From Faecalibacterium duncaniae (lineage in GTDB: Bacteria; Bacillota; Clostridia; Oscillospirales; Ruminococcaceae), in NCBI RefSeq assembly GCF_010509575.1, contig NZ_CP048437.1, positions 2,790,001 through 2,854,000 of the forward strand: a DNA stretch of 64,000 nucleotides. Reading direction: 5' to 3'. Below the pieces are notes generated by a model, which saw only the letters and a list, made by a program, of their open reading frames with translations, made no database searches and was not told the origin of the DNA. Made by a program: the position numbers and the translations under genes. This document shows, one piece after another, positions 34,439 to 42,435 of this stretch. The first letter of the stretch is position 1, and each line of letters begins with the position of its first letter.

Positions 34439-36007
34439 TCATTGAGCAAACGGCGGGATCTGATGCAATTTGCGGCAGAAAGCAGGATCTGCCGCAAAAG
34501 AAAAGCACGAGACCGAAATCTCGTGCTTTTTTGGTGGAGCATTCTCCACAGCACTCGAACCTAAAACCTCTTCACGAGTGACCATTTTGGCATCGTCCGT
34601 GAAGTTGAAATTGAGTACGACCCGGTCATCAAAGACGTAGACCGAGTTGACAAAGGTATCAATGATCTGCCGCTGGTGTTCCGTGCTGCCCACGTCACCC
34701 TTGCGGAATTTCTCAAGCCAGAACCGAATCCATTCACGGGTCAGGACGGGCTTTTTCAGTTCTTCTTCCAGAATACTGGTGTTCAGAGCTTCCTTCTGGG
34801 CTTCCAGCTCGTCCAACCGCTGCTTGGTGGTCGGGGTCAGGATGCCCTGTTCAATGGCTTCCAGAAGGTTTGCCAACCGCTTCTCCGTATCCCGGAGCTG
34901 CTCTTTCAGGACAGGCAGCCGGGTGTTCTCCTGCTGCTGGGCTTCCATAATCAAATCTATCAGCCGTTCGATGATTTCATCGCTGAAAATCACCTTGATG
35001 GCAGTCTCCACCACGAACCGTTCCAACGGCTCTTTGCGGATGGCTTTCAGATCGCAGTGCGCCTTGCCGTGGCGTTTGGCTTTGCCACACTTGTAGTAAT
35101 AGTAGGTGTTTCCCATGTGGCTTGTGCCGCTTTCGCCGCCCATGAGCGTACCGCACTTGCCGCAGAACAGCTTGGTGGTCAGCAGATAGCTCACATCCTC
35201 TTTTGCGGGCCGACCATGGGCAATCCTGTTCTGCTCAAAACGCTGCTGCACCCGGTCAAACAGGTCCTGGTCAACAATGGCCGGAATGCCGCCCGGCGTC
35301 ACAATGTCCTTGTAGCGGTATTCGCCGATGTAGCGGCGGTTGCGGAAGATCTGGAAGAAGCTGTTCTTCACGAACGGCTTCCCGGTACGGGTACGCAGGC
35401 CGCGCTCGTTCAGGGATGCGGCAATCTTCTCAGCCGGTTCGCCGTTGGCGTACCGGCTGAAGATCTCCTGCACAATAGGAGCCGTTTCCGGGTCGATATG
35501 GTACAGCCTGTCCTCTTTGCCGATGGTGAAACCCAGCGGCACCACACCACCGTTGTACTTGCACTGGAGGGCGTTTTCGCGCTCACCGCGCGCCACTTTC
35601 AGGGCGAGCTCGGCGGAATAGTATTCCGCCATGCCAATCAGCATACTCTCCACCATAATGCCTTCAGGCCCCTGCGAGATGGGTTCCATGGCAGACACCA
35701 GATGGACACCGTTCTTTTCCAGCTGGTACTTGTAGTTCACGGCATCGAACCGATTCCGGGCAAAGCGGTCCAGCTTCCAGACCAGAACTACGTCGAAGAT
35801 TTTCTTTCCGCTGTCCTTGATCATCCGCTGAAAGTCTGGGCGGTCATCCGTTTTGGCAGAGTAGGCACGGTCAATGTAGGTGCCGACCACGGTGATGCCG
35901 TTCTTCTCGGCGTAGTCCTTGCAGTCGCGCAGCTGTCCCTCAATGGACGCTTCACGCTGGCTGTCGGATGAATAGCGGGCGTAGATTACAGCGGTCATGA
36001 CGGACAC
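34439..36007 (-). CDS. Large serine recombinase, copy 1
   Basis: A 522-aa site-specific recombinase of the large serine (resolvase/invertase) type that drives integration and excision. Resolvase domain with the catalytic serine in YARYSSDSQREASIEGQLRDC (about residues 9-29) and LVWKLDRFARNRFD. Then a recombinase domain (NERGLRTRTGKPF, IFRNRRYIGEYRYKD), a zinc ribbon (LFCGKCGTLMGGESG) and a coiled coil. About 17 residues differ from copy 2 (51854-53443) over roughly 500. The last 30 residues (from HEISVSC) do not match copy 2 and look like read-through into flanking DNA. Mobile-element gene. Confidence 0.93.
   Translation of the reverse strand: MSVMTAVIYARYSSDSQREASIEGQLRDCKDYAEKNGITVVGTYIDRAYSAKTDDRPDFQRMIKDSGKKIFDVVLVWKLDRFARNRFDAVNYKYQLEKNGVHLVSAMEPISQGPEGIMVESMLIGMAEYYSAELALKVARGERENALQCKYNGGVVPLGFTIGKEDRLYHIDPETAPIVQEIFSRYANGEPAEKIAASLNERGLRTRTGKPFVKNSFFQIFRNRRYIGEYRYKDIVTPGGIPAIVDQDLFDRVQQRFEQNRIAHGRPAKEDVSYLLTTKLFCGKCGTLMGGESGTSHMGNTYYYYKCGKAKRHGKAHCDLKAIRKEPLERFVVETAIKVIFSDEIIERLIDLIMEAQQQENTRLPVLKEQLRDTEKRLANLLEAIEQGILTPTTKQRLDELEAQKEALNTSILEEELKKPVLTREWIRFWLEKFRKGDVGSTEHQRQIIDTFVNSVYVFDDRVVLNFNFTDDAKMVTREEVLGSSAVENAPPKKHEISVSCFSFAADPAFCRKLHQIPPFAQ
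34501..34530. terminator. Hairpin at the left element boundary
   Basis: AAAAGCACGAGA (34501-34512) and TCTCGTGCTTTT (34519-34530), a perfect 12-bp stem with T-runs on both sides. It lies inside the last codons of the recombinase frame, next to the GTGGAGCATTCTCCAC palindrome shared with copy 2. Confidence 0.6.
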
Positions 36008-36135
36008 CTCTCATTCTACATCATTGAACGGTGGAGCGTTCTTTCAAAACACTGTTTCGTATAATGTATATACCATGTTTTGATGGAGAAATCAAGACTT
36101 TTTATTATCTTCAGTTTTTCTTTTTGAACAATTGA

Positions 36136-36177
36136 CCCAACAGCCACCCCTCTCGTTGAAATGAGGTGACTGTTGGG
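36136..36177. terminator. Hairpin downstream of the agr cargo
   Basis: CCCAACAGCCACC (36136-36148) and GGTGACTGTTGGG (36165-36177) with one mismatch. No strong T-run, so termination is only probable. It lies between the cargo operon and the recombinase promoter region. Confidence 0.5.
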
Positions 36178-36196
36178 CCGACTTGCTCGGATTCCT

Positions 36197-36934
36197 TTAT
36201 TCTTCGTTTAGCTGGACGATGGTATTATAAAAGATTTTGTTTGGAATAACGACTTGAAGAACACCCTTTTTCAAAAGTGCTTCTATGCGTTTCATGACAT
36301 ACCAGTCACTTACCGGAGCAGAAATCGCTTTTAATACGTCTGCGGTAAGTTCACCAACCGAAATAGGAATTCTCGATACTAAACTAATAATTCTCTGGTC
36401 GAAATAATCTATGTTAACGCTTTTAACATCGTTCGCATGCCAAATACGCATGGAGGTGTTTTCGTTTAATAGCTTTCCCCATCTTTTGGCATACTCAGTA
36501 ATAGTTTCTTCCGTCAAATACTTTTGTGAGATCTTATCGGTTTTCCCTTCCATAAATTCTTTCAGACCTTCTCTGGATGCAAGCAAAATTCTATTTGTAC
36601 CATACTTTGCTGCATAGTAACAAATATAATAAATGCCGCACCAACAATCGGCAGAACTCCTGACCCAAACACGCAGTGGCTTATGATTTATCATATCACA
36701 TTGAACCGCATTCGCTGTACCATGATATTTCGACCACAGTTGTCTAGCTTCAATTTGGCTGTCAGGATAATATTCTGAAAGGCAATTCACGAATTGTTTG
36801 CAACGATATTCTGAATCGCAAGCATATTGAAGTTCTCCCATTGATAACATAAACGGAAACAACTTTACACTTTCGACGATGCCTAAAGCTGCTAACATAT
36901 TGACATCACTGGGTTCAAAAACAATTTCATCCAT
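36197..36934 (-). CDS. DUF1835/DUF3658-like protein
   Basis: A 245-aa soluble protein, last gene of the agr cargo. The C-terminus (SRIPISVGELTADVLKAIS, SDWYVMKRIEALLKKGVLQVV) looks like a DUF3658-type helical domain. The N-terminal part (FPFMLSMGELQYACDSEYR) recalls DUF1835. Recognition is tentative and the function of these domains is unknown. It lies 12 bp after the secreted-protein gene. AT-rich codon use, unlike flanking chromosome. Confidence 0.6.
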   Translation of the reverse strand: MDEIVFEPSDVNMLAALGIVESVKLFPFMLSMGELQYACDSEYRCKQFVNCLSEYYPDSQIEARQLWSKYHGTANAVQCDMINHKPLRVWVRSSADCWCGIYYICYYAAKYGTNRILLASREGLKEFMEGKTDKISQKYLTEETITEYAKRWGKLLNENTSMRIWHANDVKSVNIDYFDQRIISLVSRIPISVGELTADVLKAISAPVSDWYVMKRIEALLKKGVLQVVIPNKIFYNTIVQLNEE

Positions 36935-36946
36935 AGCTGGTCAAAA

Positions 36947-37513
36947 TCATAATTTCGGGATGGTAACTTGTGTAGTTGCACTCCAATAGATTGGTTTGCT
37001 TGAGCCAACCACTCCAAAATAACACCCAACGCTGCAATCAAGATAAGTTCCAACATCATAGAAGTCATATGTATAGGTTGTATTATATATACTTTGTTCT
37101 GGAACTAGTGCTGTCGTTGAAAATGGGCAGCTTCGTTCGATGTTATCGGAATAGCTCGTGTAGTAATCCGTTCCTGAAACATTTTTTATTAAATCCGGGC
37201 CAATACCGACGGTAGTTCCACTCATATAAAAGCCCAATCCATTGGCCTTTGTATAAAGAACTCTCCATGTTCCATCAATATACGATACAACTCTTGAGCC
37301 GTCTGTATTAGAAACAGGAATGCGCATTGGAACCTCGGCCAAAACATAAAATCCGAGATTCTCTTGTTCTTGCACAGAAAGATTGAGAAGTTCTTCTATC
37401 GAATAATCATCGATCTTTCTCTTATTTCCAGTTGCAAATGCTGGCTGAATGGTCAGGAGAAATAAAACCGTGACCAATAGAATGGAAATCAGCCGTTTGA
37501 TTTTGTTAGTCAT
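36947..37513 (-). CDS. Secreted protein of unknown function, 188 aa
   Basis: Not recognised. A Sec signal peptide (MTNKIKRLISILLVTVLFLL, cleavage near QPAFATG) is followed by about 160 extracellular residues rich in Ser, Thr and Tyr. Segments GTWRVLYTKANGLGFYMSGTT and a C-terminal beta-rich region with two cysteines (DCSVGCYFGVV) suggest a compact disulfide-stabilised domain. Start follows AGGAGG. A candidate secreted effector or surface factor of the agr-type cargo. Confidence 0.75.
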   Translation of the reverse strand: MTNKIKRLISILLVTVLFLLTIQPAFATGNKRKIDDYSIEELLNLSVQEQENLGFYVLAEVPMRIPVSNTDGSRVVSYIDGTWRVLYTKANGLGFYMSGTTVGIGPDLIKNVSGTDYYTSYSDNIERSCPFSTTALVPEQSIYNTTYTYDFYDVGTYLDCSVGCYFGVVGSSKPIYWSATTQVTIPKL

Positions 37514-37716
37514 AGTATACTGCCTCCTAATTTATTTTTTTTCTTCACTCAATACACTAAAGCTCCATTGGAATCACCTTCATTAAATTTTCCCCTTCAG
37601 GTGTATACTCCTCGGCAAATAAATGTGAACCATACAAATGCTGAAACTACTAGAATACTGCTGGAATAGAAAATATTGTGACCTTACACTGCTTTGGGTG
37701 ATTACTTTGCTTTCCT

Positions 37717-37998
37717 TCATTGAATAGCTAGAACAACAGCTACTATCAAGAACAAAGTTGAAAGCCCAAGCTGAACCCATGCAATTTTTTCGTTTTCGGC
37801 ATTGTTACAGCCTTTGGAGGATACTGCCACTTGGATATAATGCACTGCTACGATTCCATATGAGAAAAACAAAGAAGCCCAAGCATAAGGTACTGCGCTT
37901 TTATCTGTCAATCGGACAAGATTACTAGTCCATACTGAAATGCAGCCCCAAAGGGCAAAAGGAGCAATAAGAAAAAAGTTGCTTTTGCCTTTTTTCAT
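37717..37998 (-). CDS. Small 3-TM membrane protein, candidate immunity protein
   Basis: A 93-aa protein with three hydrophobic segments (FFLIAPFALWGCISVW, YAWASLFFSYGIVAVHYIQVAV, WVQLGLSTLFLIVAVVLAIQ). The ATG lies 2 bases after the stop of the RR-signal protein, and the SD GGAGGC overlaps that gene's end, so translation is coupled. Size and pairing resemble bacteriocin-immunity proteins, but this is inference from layout; no domain is recognised. Confidence 0.7.
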   Translation of the reverse strand: MKKGKSNFFLIAPFALWGCISVWTSNLVRLTDKSAVPYAWASLFFSYGIVAVHYIQVAVSSKGCNNAENEKIAWVQLGLSTLFLIVAVVLAIQ

Positions 37999-38000
37999 TC

Positions 38001-38765
38001 TTAGCCTCCCACAGCTTGATGGTACGATTTTGTAGTATCCATAAGGTGTCCACCGGAATCATACGAATACAAAATATCATGATAGCAATGGGTATAGTAG
38101 CTATTATCATATGCGAAATGGACTTCATACAGCGATTGATTTATAACAACTTTCGATGGAGAAGTAGCTAGAACCACACTAACCAAAAAGGATCCAACCG
38201 TAACAGCAGTGCTTCCCGGCAAGTGCAACCCAGTAATTAAAAGGCTTGCTGCAGTTTCAACTCCACCAATCTCAATTTGCGCAATCGCCGTATTGTCAAT
38301 TGTATAGCTGAGATTTGATACAAATATATGCTTATACTGTGATCCTGTAACATCACTTCCAACAGTGGCTCCCCTTGTTTGAGGCATAGATTTTGAAGTT
38401 GCTAATTTCAAAAAGACATCATAGCTTTGATTGGTCAATTTGCTTTTTTTCGTTTTTTGGGCTTTCGTATAGACAAGTTCACCTGTACCATCTTCTTTAA
38501 CGCTCCGGTTCAAGGTAACATTTTGTCCATCAATATCAGTAAAGCGAGTTACTTCAATGATCGTATTTTTATCTATTTTGTAGGACACTTGCACAGTTCT
38601 TGCAACAGTAGCCACCAAATTTTCACGGTCGCTTTTAGAAATAATTTTTGTTTTACTGATTGCACTGTCTGCAAAAGCCGTTGTCATTGGCAAATTTTGT
38701 AAAGCGGCTACTGTTATGCCTAAACATAAAGTTTTCAAGAATTCTCTTCGAGATACATCTTTCAT
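38001..38765 (-). CDS. Exported protein with RR signal peptide, agr cargo
   Basis: A 254-aa exported protein. The signal MKDVSRREFLKTLCLGITVA carries an SRREFLK motif close to the Tat consensus, followed by a hydrophobic core and a likely AFADS cleavage site. The mature part is basic in the middle (KAQKTKKSKL) and has a hydrophobic Ala/Gly/Val/Leu-rich stretch at about residues 170-210 (AASLLITGLHLPGS, VGSFLVSVVLA) such as pore-forming bacteriocin-like proteins have. The resemblance to Geobacillin-26-like proteins is an impression, unverified. Paired with the 3-TM gene. Confidence 0.7.
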   Translation of the reverse strand: MKDVSRREFLKTLCLGITVAALQNLPMTTAFADSAISKTKIISKSDRENLVATVARTVQVSYKIDKNTIIEVTRFTDIDGQNVTLNRSVKEDGTGELVYTKAQKTKKSKLTNQSYDVFLKLATSKSMPQTRGATVGSDVTGSQYKHIFVSNLSYTIDNTAIAQIEIGGVETAASLLITGLHLPGSTAVTVGSFLVSVVLATSPSKVVINQSLYEVHFAYDNSYYTHCYHDILYSYDSGGHLMDTTKSYHQAVGG

Positions 38766-38812
38766 ATTCTATCACCTCACATCGTTTTTGATATAATGTC
38801 TATCATATGAGT

Positions 38813-38959
38813 TTAGTTGCGATCAAGCGATTCAGGGACATCCGGCTGATACGCTGTAAAGCAGCAGGTGCTATTCACACTTAAGACTGCAATCGCCATT
38901 GCAAAAGCACATGTAATTTTACTCAGGAAAAAAATCAGTTTTTGTGAATTCTGTTTCAT
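38813..38959 (-). CDS. agrD: AgrD-like cyclic lactone/thiolactone autoinducer precursor
   Basis: A 48-aa peptide too short for ordinary ORF calls. It starts MKQNSQKLIFFLSKITC (amphipathic, membrane-targeting), followed by a Cys motif and the acidic, Pro-rich tail: STCCFTAYQPDVPESLDRN. The CxxxYQPxVPESL pattern is the hallmark of clostridial AgrD peptides; the Cys would close the ring and the tail is removed by AgrB. GGAGG lies 7 nt upstream of ATG 38959. It sits in the same transcript as agrB but two genes away from it. Confidence 0.85.
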   Translation of the reverse strand: MKQNSQKLIFFLSKITCAFAMAIAVLSVNSTCCFTAYQPDVPESLDRN

Positions 38960-38972
38960 ATTGTCCTCCACA

Positions 38973-39509
38973 TTACATAGAATACGTTACATCGACTTCA
39001 TTGTTTGTTCCGCGAGGAGTTCCCTTCAGCCAGCAAGTATGAGAAGCAATACCATTATAAGCGTTACTGGTAAAGGTGAGTTTTGCCGAACTGGAGTTAT
39101 ACGTCAAACTTGCATCACTATATGTGGAACCCAAAGTTGTAATCGAATAGTCCCATGCATTTGTGACTTTGTTATTCGTCACTGTCATATAAAAATATGC
39201 ATGAATCACCACTCCCTTATACGAAACCTTCCAAGAATTCGACGATTTCGCTACACGAGAAATTGAATTGTCCACTGACTCGATAGTAATAGTTGCTGGA
39301 TCACCATTACTGTCAACTACCGCAATTGCGAGCTTCTCGTTTGCCTTCAGTTGATCGAGATTGCTAAAAGTAACAACATTGTTCTTAACGGTAGCTTTCG
39401 GTGAATTCGATTCAGCGAAGGCAGACTGAACGCCAAACGACATTACAACCGCAATAAAAAGCAGACTCGCCGTAAGTTTTTTGATGAATTTTCTTGTACT
39501 CATGATCAC
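38973..39509 (-). CDS. Secreted DUF5626-like protein
   Basis: A 178-aa protein with a Sec signal peptide (FIKKLTASLLFIAVVMSFGV, cleavage near SAFAES) and an extracellular beta-rich domain: SWKVSYKGVVIHAYFYMTVTN, SDASLTYNSSSAKLTFT, and C-terminal CWLKGTPRGTNNEVDVTYS. This matches my recollection of DUF5626, a small secreted domain of unknown function. In-frame start at 39503 (MSTRKF) is an alternative. It lies between the 2-TM peptide gene and agrD. Confidence 0.7.
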   Translation of the reverse strand: MIMSTRKFIKKLTASLLFIAVVMSFGVQSAFAESNSPKATVKNNVVTFSNLDQLKANEKLAIAVVDSNGDPATITIESVDNSISRVAKSSNSWKVSYKGVVIHAYFYMTVTNNKVTNAWDYSITTLGSTYSDASLTYNSSSAKLTFTSNAYNGIASHTCWLKGTPRGTNNEVDVTYSM

Positions 39510-39521
39510 ATTTTCCTTTCC

Positions 39522-39692
39522 TTATTTTGATTTGATTGCTTTTACGACTAAATAAATGACCAGTATGCCGATGCAGAGCGAAATAATTGTCAATGCCTCT
39601 GCCGTTGCATTAAGGCAAGCACCAATAAAATAAACCAATACCAAAAATGCAACAAAAGCGATAAGAAGCAGCACCCATTTGTTTTTTTTCAT
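39522..39692 (-). CDS. Small two-TM peptide between agrB and the DUF5626 gene
   Basis: A 56-aa peptide, MKKNKWVLLLIAFVAFLVLV..., with two hydrophobic segments and a lysine-rich end (KAIKSK). GGAGGTGATAAC precedes ATG 39692, a strong SD, and it begins 12 bp after agrB. Function unknown; immunity or AgrB-accessory roles are possible. Confidence 0.7.
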   Translation of the reverse strand: MKKNKWVLLLIAFVAFLVLVYFIGACLNATAEALTIISLCIGILVIYLVVKAIKSK

Positions 39693-39704
39693 GTTATCAC
39701 CTCC

Positions 39705-40292
39705 CTATCTACAAAAGTTGGCATTAAATTTTTGTTGAACCAAAGGAATTGTTGAGAATACAATCAATACCCATTTGGAGAGATAGTAGCAAACTACATG
39801 ACGTGTATACGGAAGCACATTAAAAATGGCAAGCAGGAAATCTATTGACGAAAGAACAGATGCGACCATCTTGTAACTTGACCGCTTCTTTTCACTTAAA
39901 GGCTTATTCTTTGCTTCGATAGGTGAGAGAAAGATAGAGATGCCCAAAAGAGCTACTGTTGTCAGGATACGGAAAAGGTGATTTGCTGCGATTGCCTTAC
40001 TTAGCAAAATGCAGATAAGTGCCAGTCCGGAGAATGCCAAATAGCATCTGGTGTGCGATGTTGCATGGTATCCGCCAATGTAGATTCGCTGTGGGATAAA
40101 CCCAATCAAAAATGAAAGTGCGTACCGCACATCACCACACACAACAGCGATTAAAACAACAAGCAGAACGCTCACAACAGATGATATGAGCAACTCGTAC
40201 CCATAGACATACGCATCCGCCTTTGCTTCATCTATCACTTTTTGCTCGCAGAAAAGACGGACTGATTTTTGAGACAGCGTGCGTTCCCACAT
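39705..40292 (-). CDS. agrB: AgrB-type accessory gene regulator peptidase
   Basis: Membrane cysteine endopeptidase that cleaves and cyclises AgrD. The 195-aa product has about five membrane segments and the AgrB signature PQRIYIGGYHATSHTRCYLAF, where the His (of GGYHA) and the Cys (of TRCYL) are the catalytic pair. The N-terminus is cytoplasmic and basic. First gene of the minus-strand cargo operon, divergent from the two-component genes. Confidence 0.92.
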   Translation of the reverse strand: MWERTLSQKSVRLFCEQKVIDEAKADAYVYGYELLISSVVSVLLVVLIAVVCGDVRYALSFLIGFIPQRIYIGGYHATSHTRCYLAFSGLALICILLSKAIAANHLFRILTTVALLGISIFLSPIEAKNKPLSEKKRSSYKMVASVLSSIDFLLAIFNVLPYTRHVVCYYLSKWVLIVFSTIPLVQQKFNANFCR

Positions 40293-40333
40293 TGCAGTTG
40301 CGCCACCTTATCTTCTGATTTTTGCTTCACTGT

Positions 40334-40395
40334 ATCATAAATTTCAGCAAAATCAAGAGGTTTGGCAAAACTGGTCGTTCTGGTGACAAAAGTGG
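40334..40395 (-). promoter_or_regulatory. agrB promoter with LytTR (AgrA-type) direct-repeat operator
   Basis: Minus strand -10 TATGAT (40334-40339) has no good -35 (AACCTC). Just upstream lie two 9-bp direct repeats, CCAGTTTTG (40366-40374) and CCACTTTTG (40387-40395), separated by exactly 12 bp. The 9-N12-9 spacing on one face of the helix is that of AgrA sites, so this should be an activator-dependent promoter. The same repeats lie 13 bp upstream of the agrAC promoter. Confidence 0.7.
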
Positions 40396-40408
40396 TAGGT
40401 CAGGCTAC

Positions 40409-40437
40409 TTGTAAGGAGCCTTTGCACAGTCTATAAT
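40409..40437 (+). promoter_or_regulatory. agrAC promoter
   Basis: TTGTAA (40409-40414), 17-bp spacer, TATAAT (40432-40437), about 35 bp ahead of the agrA ATG. It should give basal expression without activator. Confidence 0.75.
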
Positions 40438-40471
40438 AGTAGCAGGACATTATTTTGTGGAGGTTGTCGAA

Positions 40472-41170
40472 ATGCTGAAGTACCACGTTGCAGTCTGCGA
40501 TGATGAGAAATCAGACCTTGATGGCATTGTTCAAAGCGTCCAGCAGTACGATGTGCAAGGCTGCTTTGACATTGAAACTTACATGGATGGAAACGAACTT
40601 CTGAGCGAATTGCAAATGCAGAAGAAATCCTTTGATCTGCTTCTTCTCGATATCGAGATGCCATCCAACGGTTTTCAGCTGGCGCAGTCTTTGATTCAGA
40701 TGGAGAAGCATCCTTTGGTGGTATTTGTCACGAAGCGGCATGAGTACGCTGTGCAGGGATATGGCATTGCATTCCGCTACCTTGTCAAACCTTTGGATCA
40801 GACGCTGTTCGCTGCGGCAATGGATGCCGTCCTTCAGGAACTGAACTCCAAACATTTCACGATCGAATACGATGGTGTTACCATGTCCTTGGAAACATCG
40901 GACATTTACTTTCTGGAAAGCCACGGACATAAAGTTCTGATTCACTGCAAGGAGCAAGACCTTACATTGCGAATGAGCATTCCTGAAGCCTTGGAGCAGC
41001 TTCCCAAACGGTGCTTTGTGTCACCACACAAAAGTTATCTCGTCAACATGGAACACATTGTTTACGCTACGGGAACCGCTGTTTTTCTTTCCAGCGGACA
41101 TCAGCTGCCGATCAGCAGGAGGAAGCGTCAGGAGTTCAATCAGATCTTCAACGCTTATTTGGGAAGATGA
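40472..41170 (+). CDS. agrA: LytTR-family response regulator (AgrA-like)
   Basis: A 232-aa response regulator. Receiver domain: VAVCDDEKSDLD (acidic pair), LLLLDIEMP with the phospho-acceptor Asp (around residue 58), and VFVTKRHEYA and KPLD with the conserved Lys. C-terminal LytTR DNA-binding domain: TSDIYFLESHGHKVLIHC, RCFVSPHKSYLVNMEHIV and LPISRRKRQEF. Start 40472 has GGAGG upstream; a GTG at 40457 sits over the SD. The stop overlaps agrC by 4 bp. Confidence 0.92.
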   Translation: MLKYHVAVCDDEKSDLDGIVQSVQQYDVQGCFDIETYMDGNELLSELQMQKKSFDLLLLDIEMPSNGFQLAQSLIQMEKHPLVVFVTKRHEYAVQGYGIAFRYLVKPLDQTLFAAAMDAVLQELNSKHFTIEYDGVTMSLETSDIYFLESHGHKVLIHCKEQDLTLRMSIPEALEQLPKRCFVSPHKSYLVNMEHIVYATGTAVFLSSGHQLPISRRKRQEFNQIFNAYLGR

Positions 41171-42435
41171 TGCTTTATTATTTCGTTGAGTTTGCAGGGA
41201 GCTTTGCCAACATTGCCCTGTTGCTGCTTTTTATCGGTCGGCTGTTTCCCAAAAAGGAGCCCGTCTCAAGGTGGTTCTATGCCTATGTTGCACTCTTGAT
41301 TGCTGGGCAGTGTGCTTTGAGTTTATTCCCGGATTGGGTGACGCAGCGCACGATCTATCTTTTAGTTGGCGGATTTTTCCTTGCATTGCTGTTCTATGAG
41401 GTTCGACCGTGGCAGGCGGTTTTTGCAAGCGGAGCTTTCTTCACACTGATTGCTTTGGTGGAAGTGCTTGCAATGCTTCTGATTGGGCTGCGTATCCCGG
41501 ATACCGACATTCTAATGCAGGCTGGGGCAGCACGGTTGGTCTATGTTGTTTTTTCAAACCTGATTCAAATTCCACTCGTAGTCCTGATCTCACATTTTTT
41601 CAGCCGAAAGGGAAATGCTCTGCGCATCCTATGGCTGTTGCCGATCATTGCGATTCAAATCGCAAGTATCGCGGTCTGTTATGTGGCACAGTATCATGCT
41701 GCGGATGATTATTTCCCTGATTATATGGTCGGCCTTATGGCTGTACTTCTCCTTATAAACATCCTGATCGTGTTCTATGTGGAAGCTCTCCGGGAAAATG
41801 AGCTAGAAAAATTCAAAGTCAAGTTCAATGAGCAGCAGTACAACCTTCAAATGGAATACTACCAGCAGCTCAAAGAACGTCAGGAAGAAGTCCGTTCTCT
41901 ACAGCATGATGTGAAGAAATACATTCTGGCGATGCAGGCAGTTGCAGAACACGGTGATACCGAAGAACTTCACAAGATTGCGCAGGCTGCCACGGATGTT
42001 TTCGAGCGTTCCACAAATATTTCTGCGGTCGGAAATCCTGTTGTTGATGCTCTTTTGAATTATTACTTACGAATTGCGGAAAGGAATAACATCAACGTCA
42101 AACTGGATGTGACGATTCCTGAAGTCCTGACGATCTCATCGTTGTCTTTGAGCATCATTATCGGAAACACATTTGACAATGCCATCGAAGCCTGTTGCGA
42201 CCTGCCAGCGGAACAGAGAATCATTCATCTACAGCTGCGCAAGCAGTATCGAAGCCTCTTCTATCGGCTGGAAAACCCATACAGTGATACTTCTCGCGGA
42301 ATCCGCATCGGAGAGTATCACGGTTACGGACTAAAAAATATAAATCGTATCGTTCAGGAGAACCATGGTGACTTCTATACGAAAAAGAAAGACGGTGTGT
42401 TTACCGTCCAAGTCCGCCTGAACTGCGAAAATTAA
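41167..42435 (+). CDS. agrC: Sensor histidine kinase of the agr type (AgrC-like, GHKL family)
   Basis: Membrane receptor for the peptide signal. The 422-aa product has six or seven N-terminal membrane segments (about residues 5-205), a coiled coil (ENELEKFKVKFNEQQYNLQM), the phospho-His motif LQHDVKKYILA (around residue 252) and a GHKL ATPase domain with the N box NTFDNAIEACC and G box GYGLKNINRIV. No separate His-kinase dimer motif, as in the HPK10 class. Overlaps agrA by 4 bp (ATGA). Confidence 0.92.
   Translation: MMLYYFVEFAGSFANIALLLLFIGRLFPKKEPVSRWFYAYVALLIAGQCALSLFPDWVTQRTIYLLVGGFFLALLFYEVRPWQAVFASGAFFTLIALVEVLAMLLIGLRIPDTDILMQAGAARLVYVVFSNLIQIPLVVLISHFFSRKGNALRILWLLPIIAIQIASIAVCYVAQYHAADDYFPDYMVGLMAVLLLINILIVFYVEALRENELEKFKVKFNEQQYNLQMEYYQQLKERQEEVRSLQHDVKKYILAMQAVAEHGDTEELHKIAQAATDVFERSTNISAVGNPVVDALLNYYLRIAERNNINVKLDVTIPEVLTISSLSLSIIIGNTFDNAIEACCDLPAEQRIIHLQLRKQYRSLFYRLENPYSDTSRGIRIGEYHGYGLKNINRIVQENHGDFYTKKKDGVFTVQVRLNCEN

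Noticed and set aside
34530..34570. tRNA-like 3' end within the recombinase gene (GGTTCGAG...CCACCA on minus strand)
   Set aside because: The supposed T-stem does not pair and there is no anticodon arm upstream. It codes for GSSAVENAPP and is conserved as protein.
37514..37716. Possible small peptide in the 200-bp gap upstream of the 188-aa secreted protein
   Set aside because: The only frames are very short (ending MKVIPMEL) and lack a credible start with SD; I see no further feature here.
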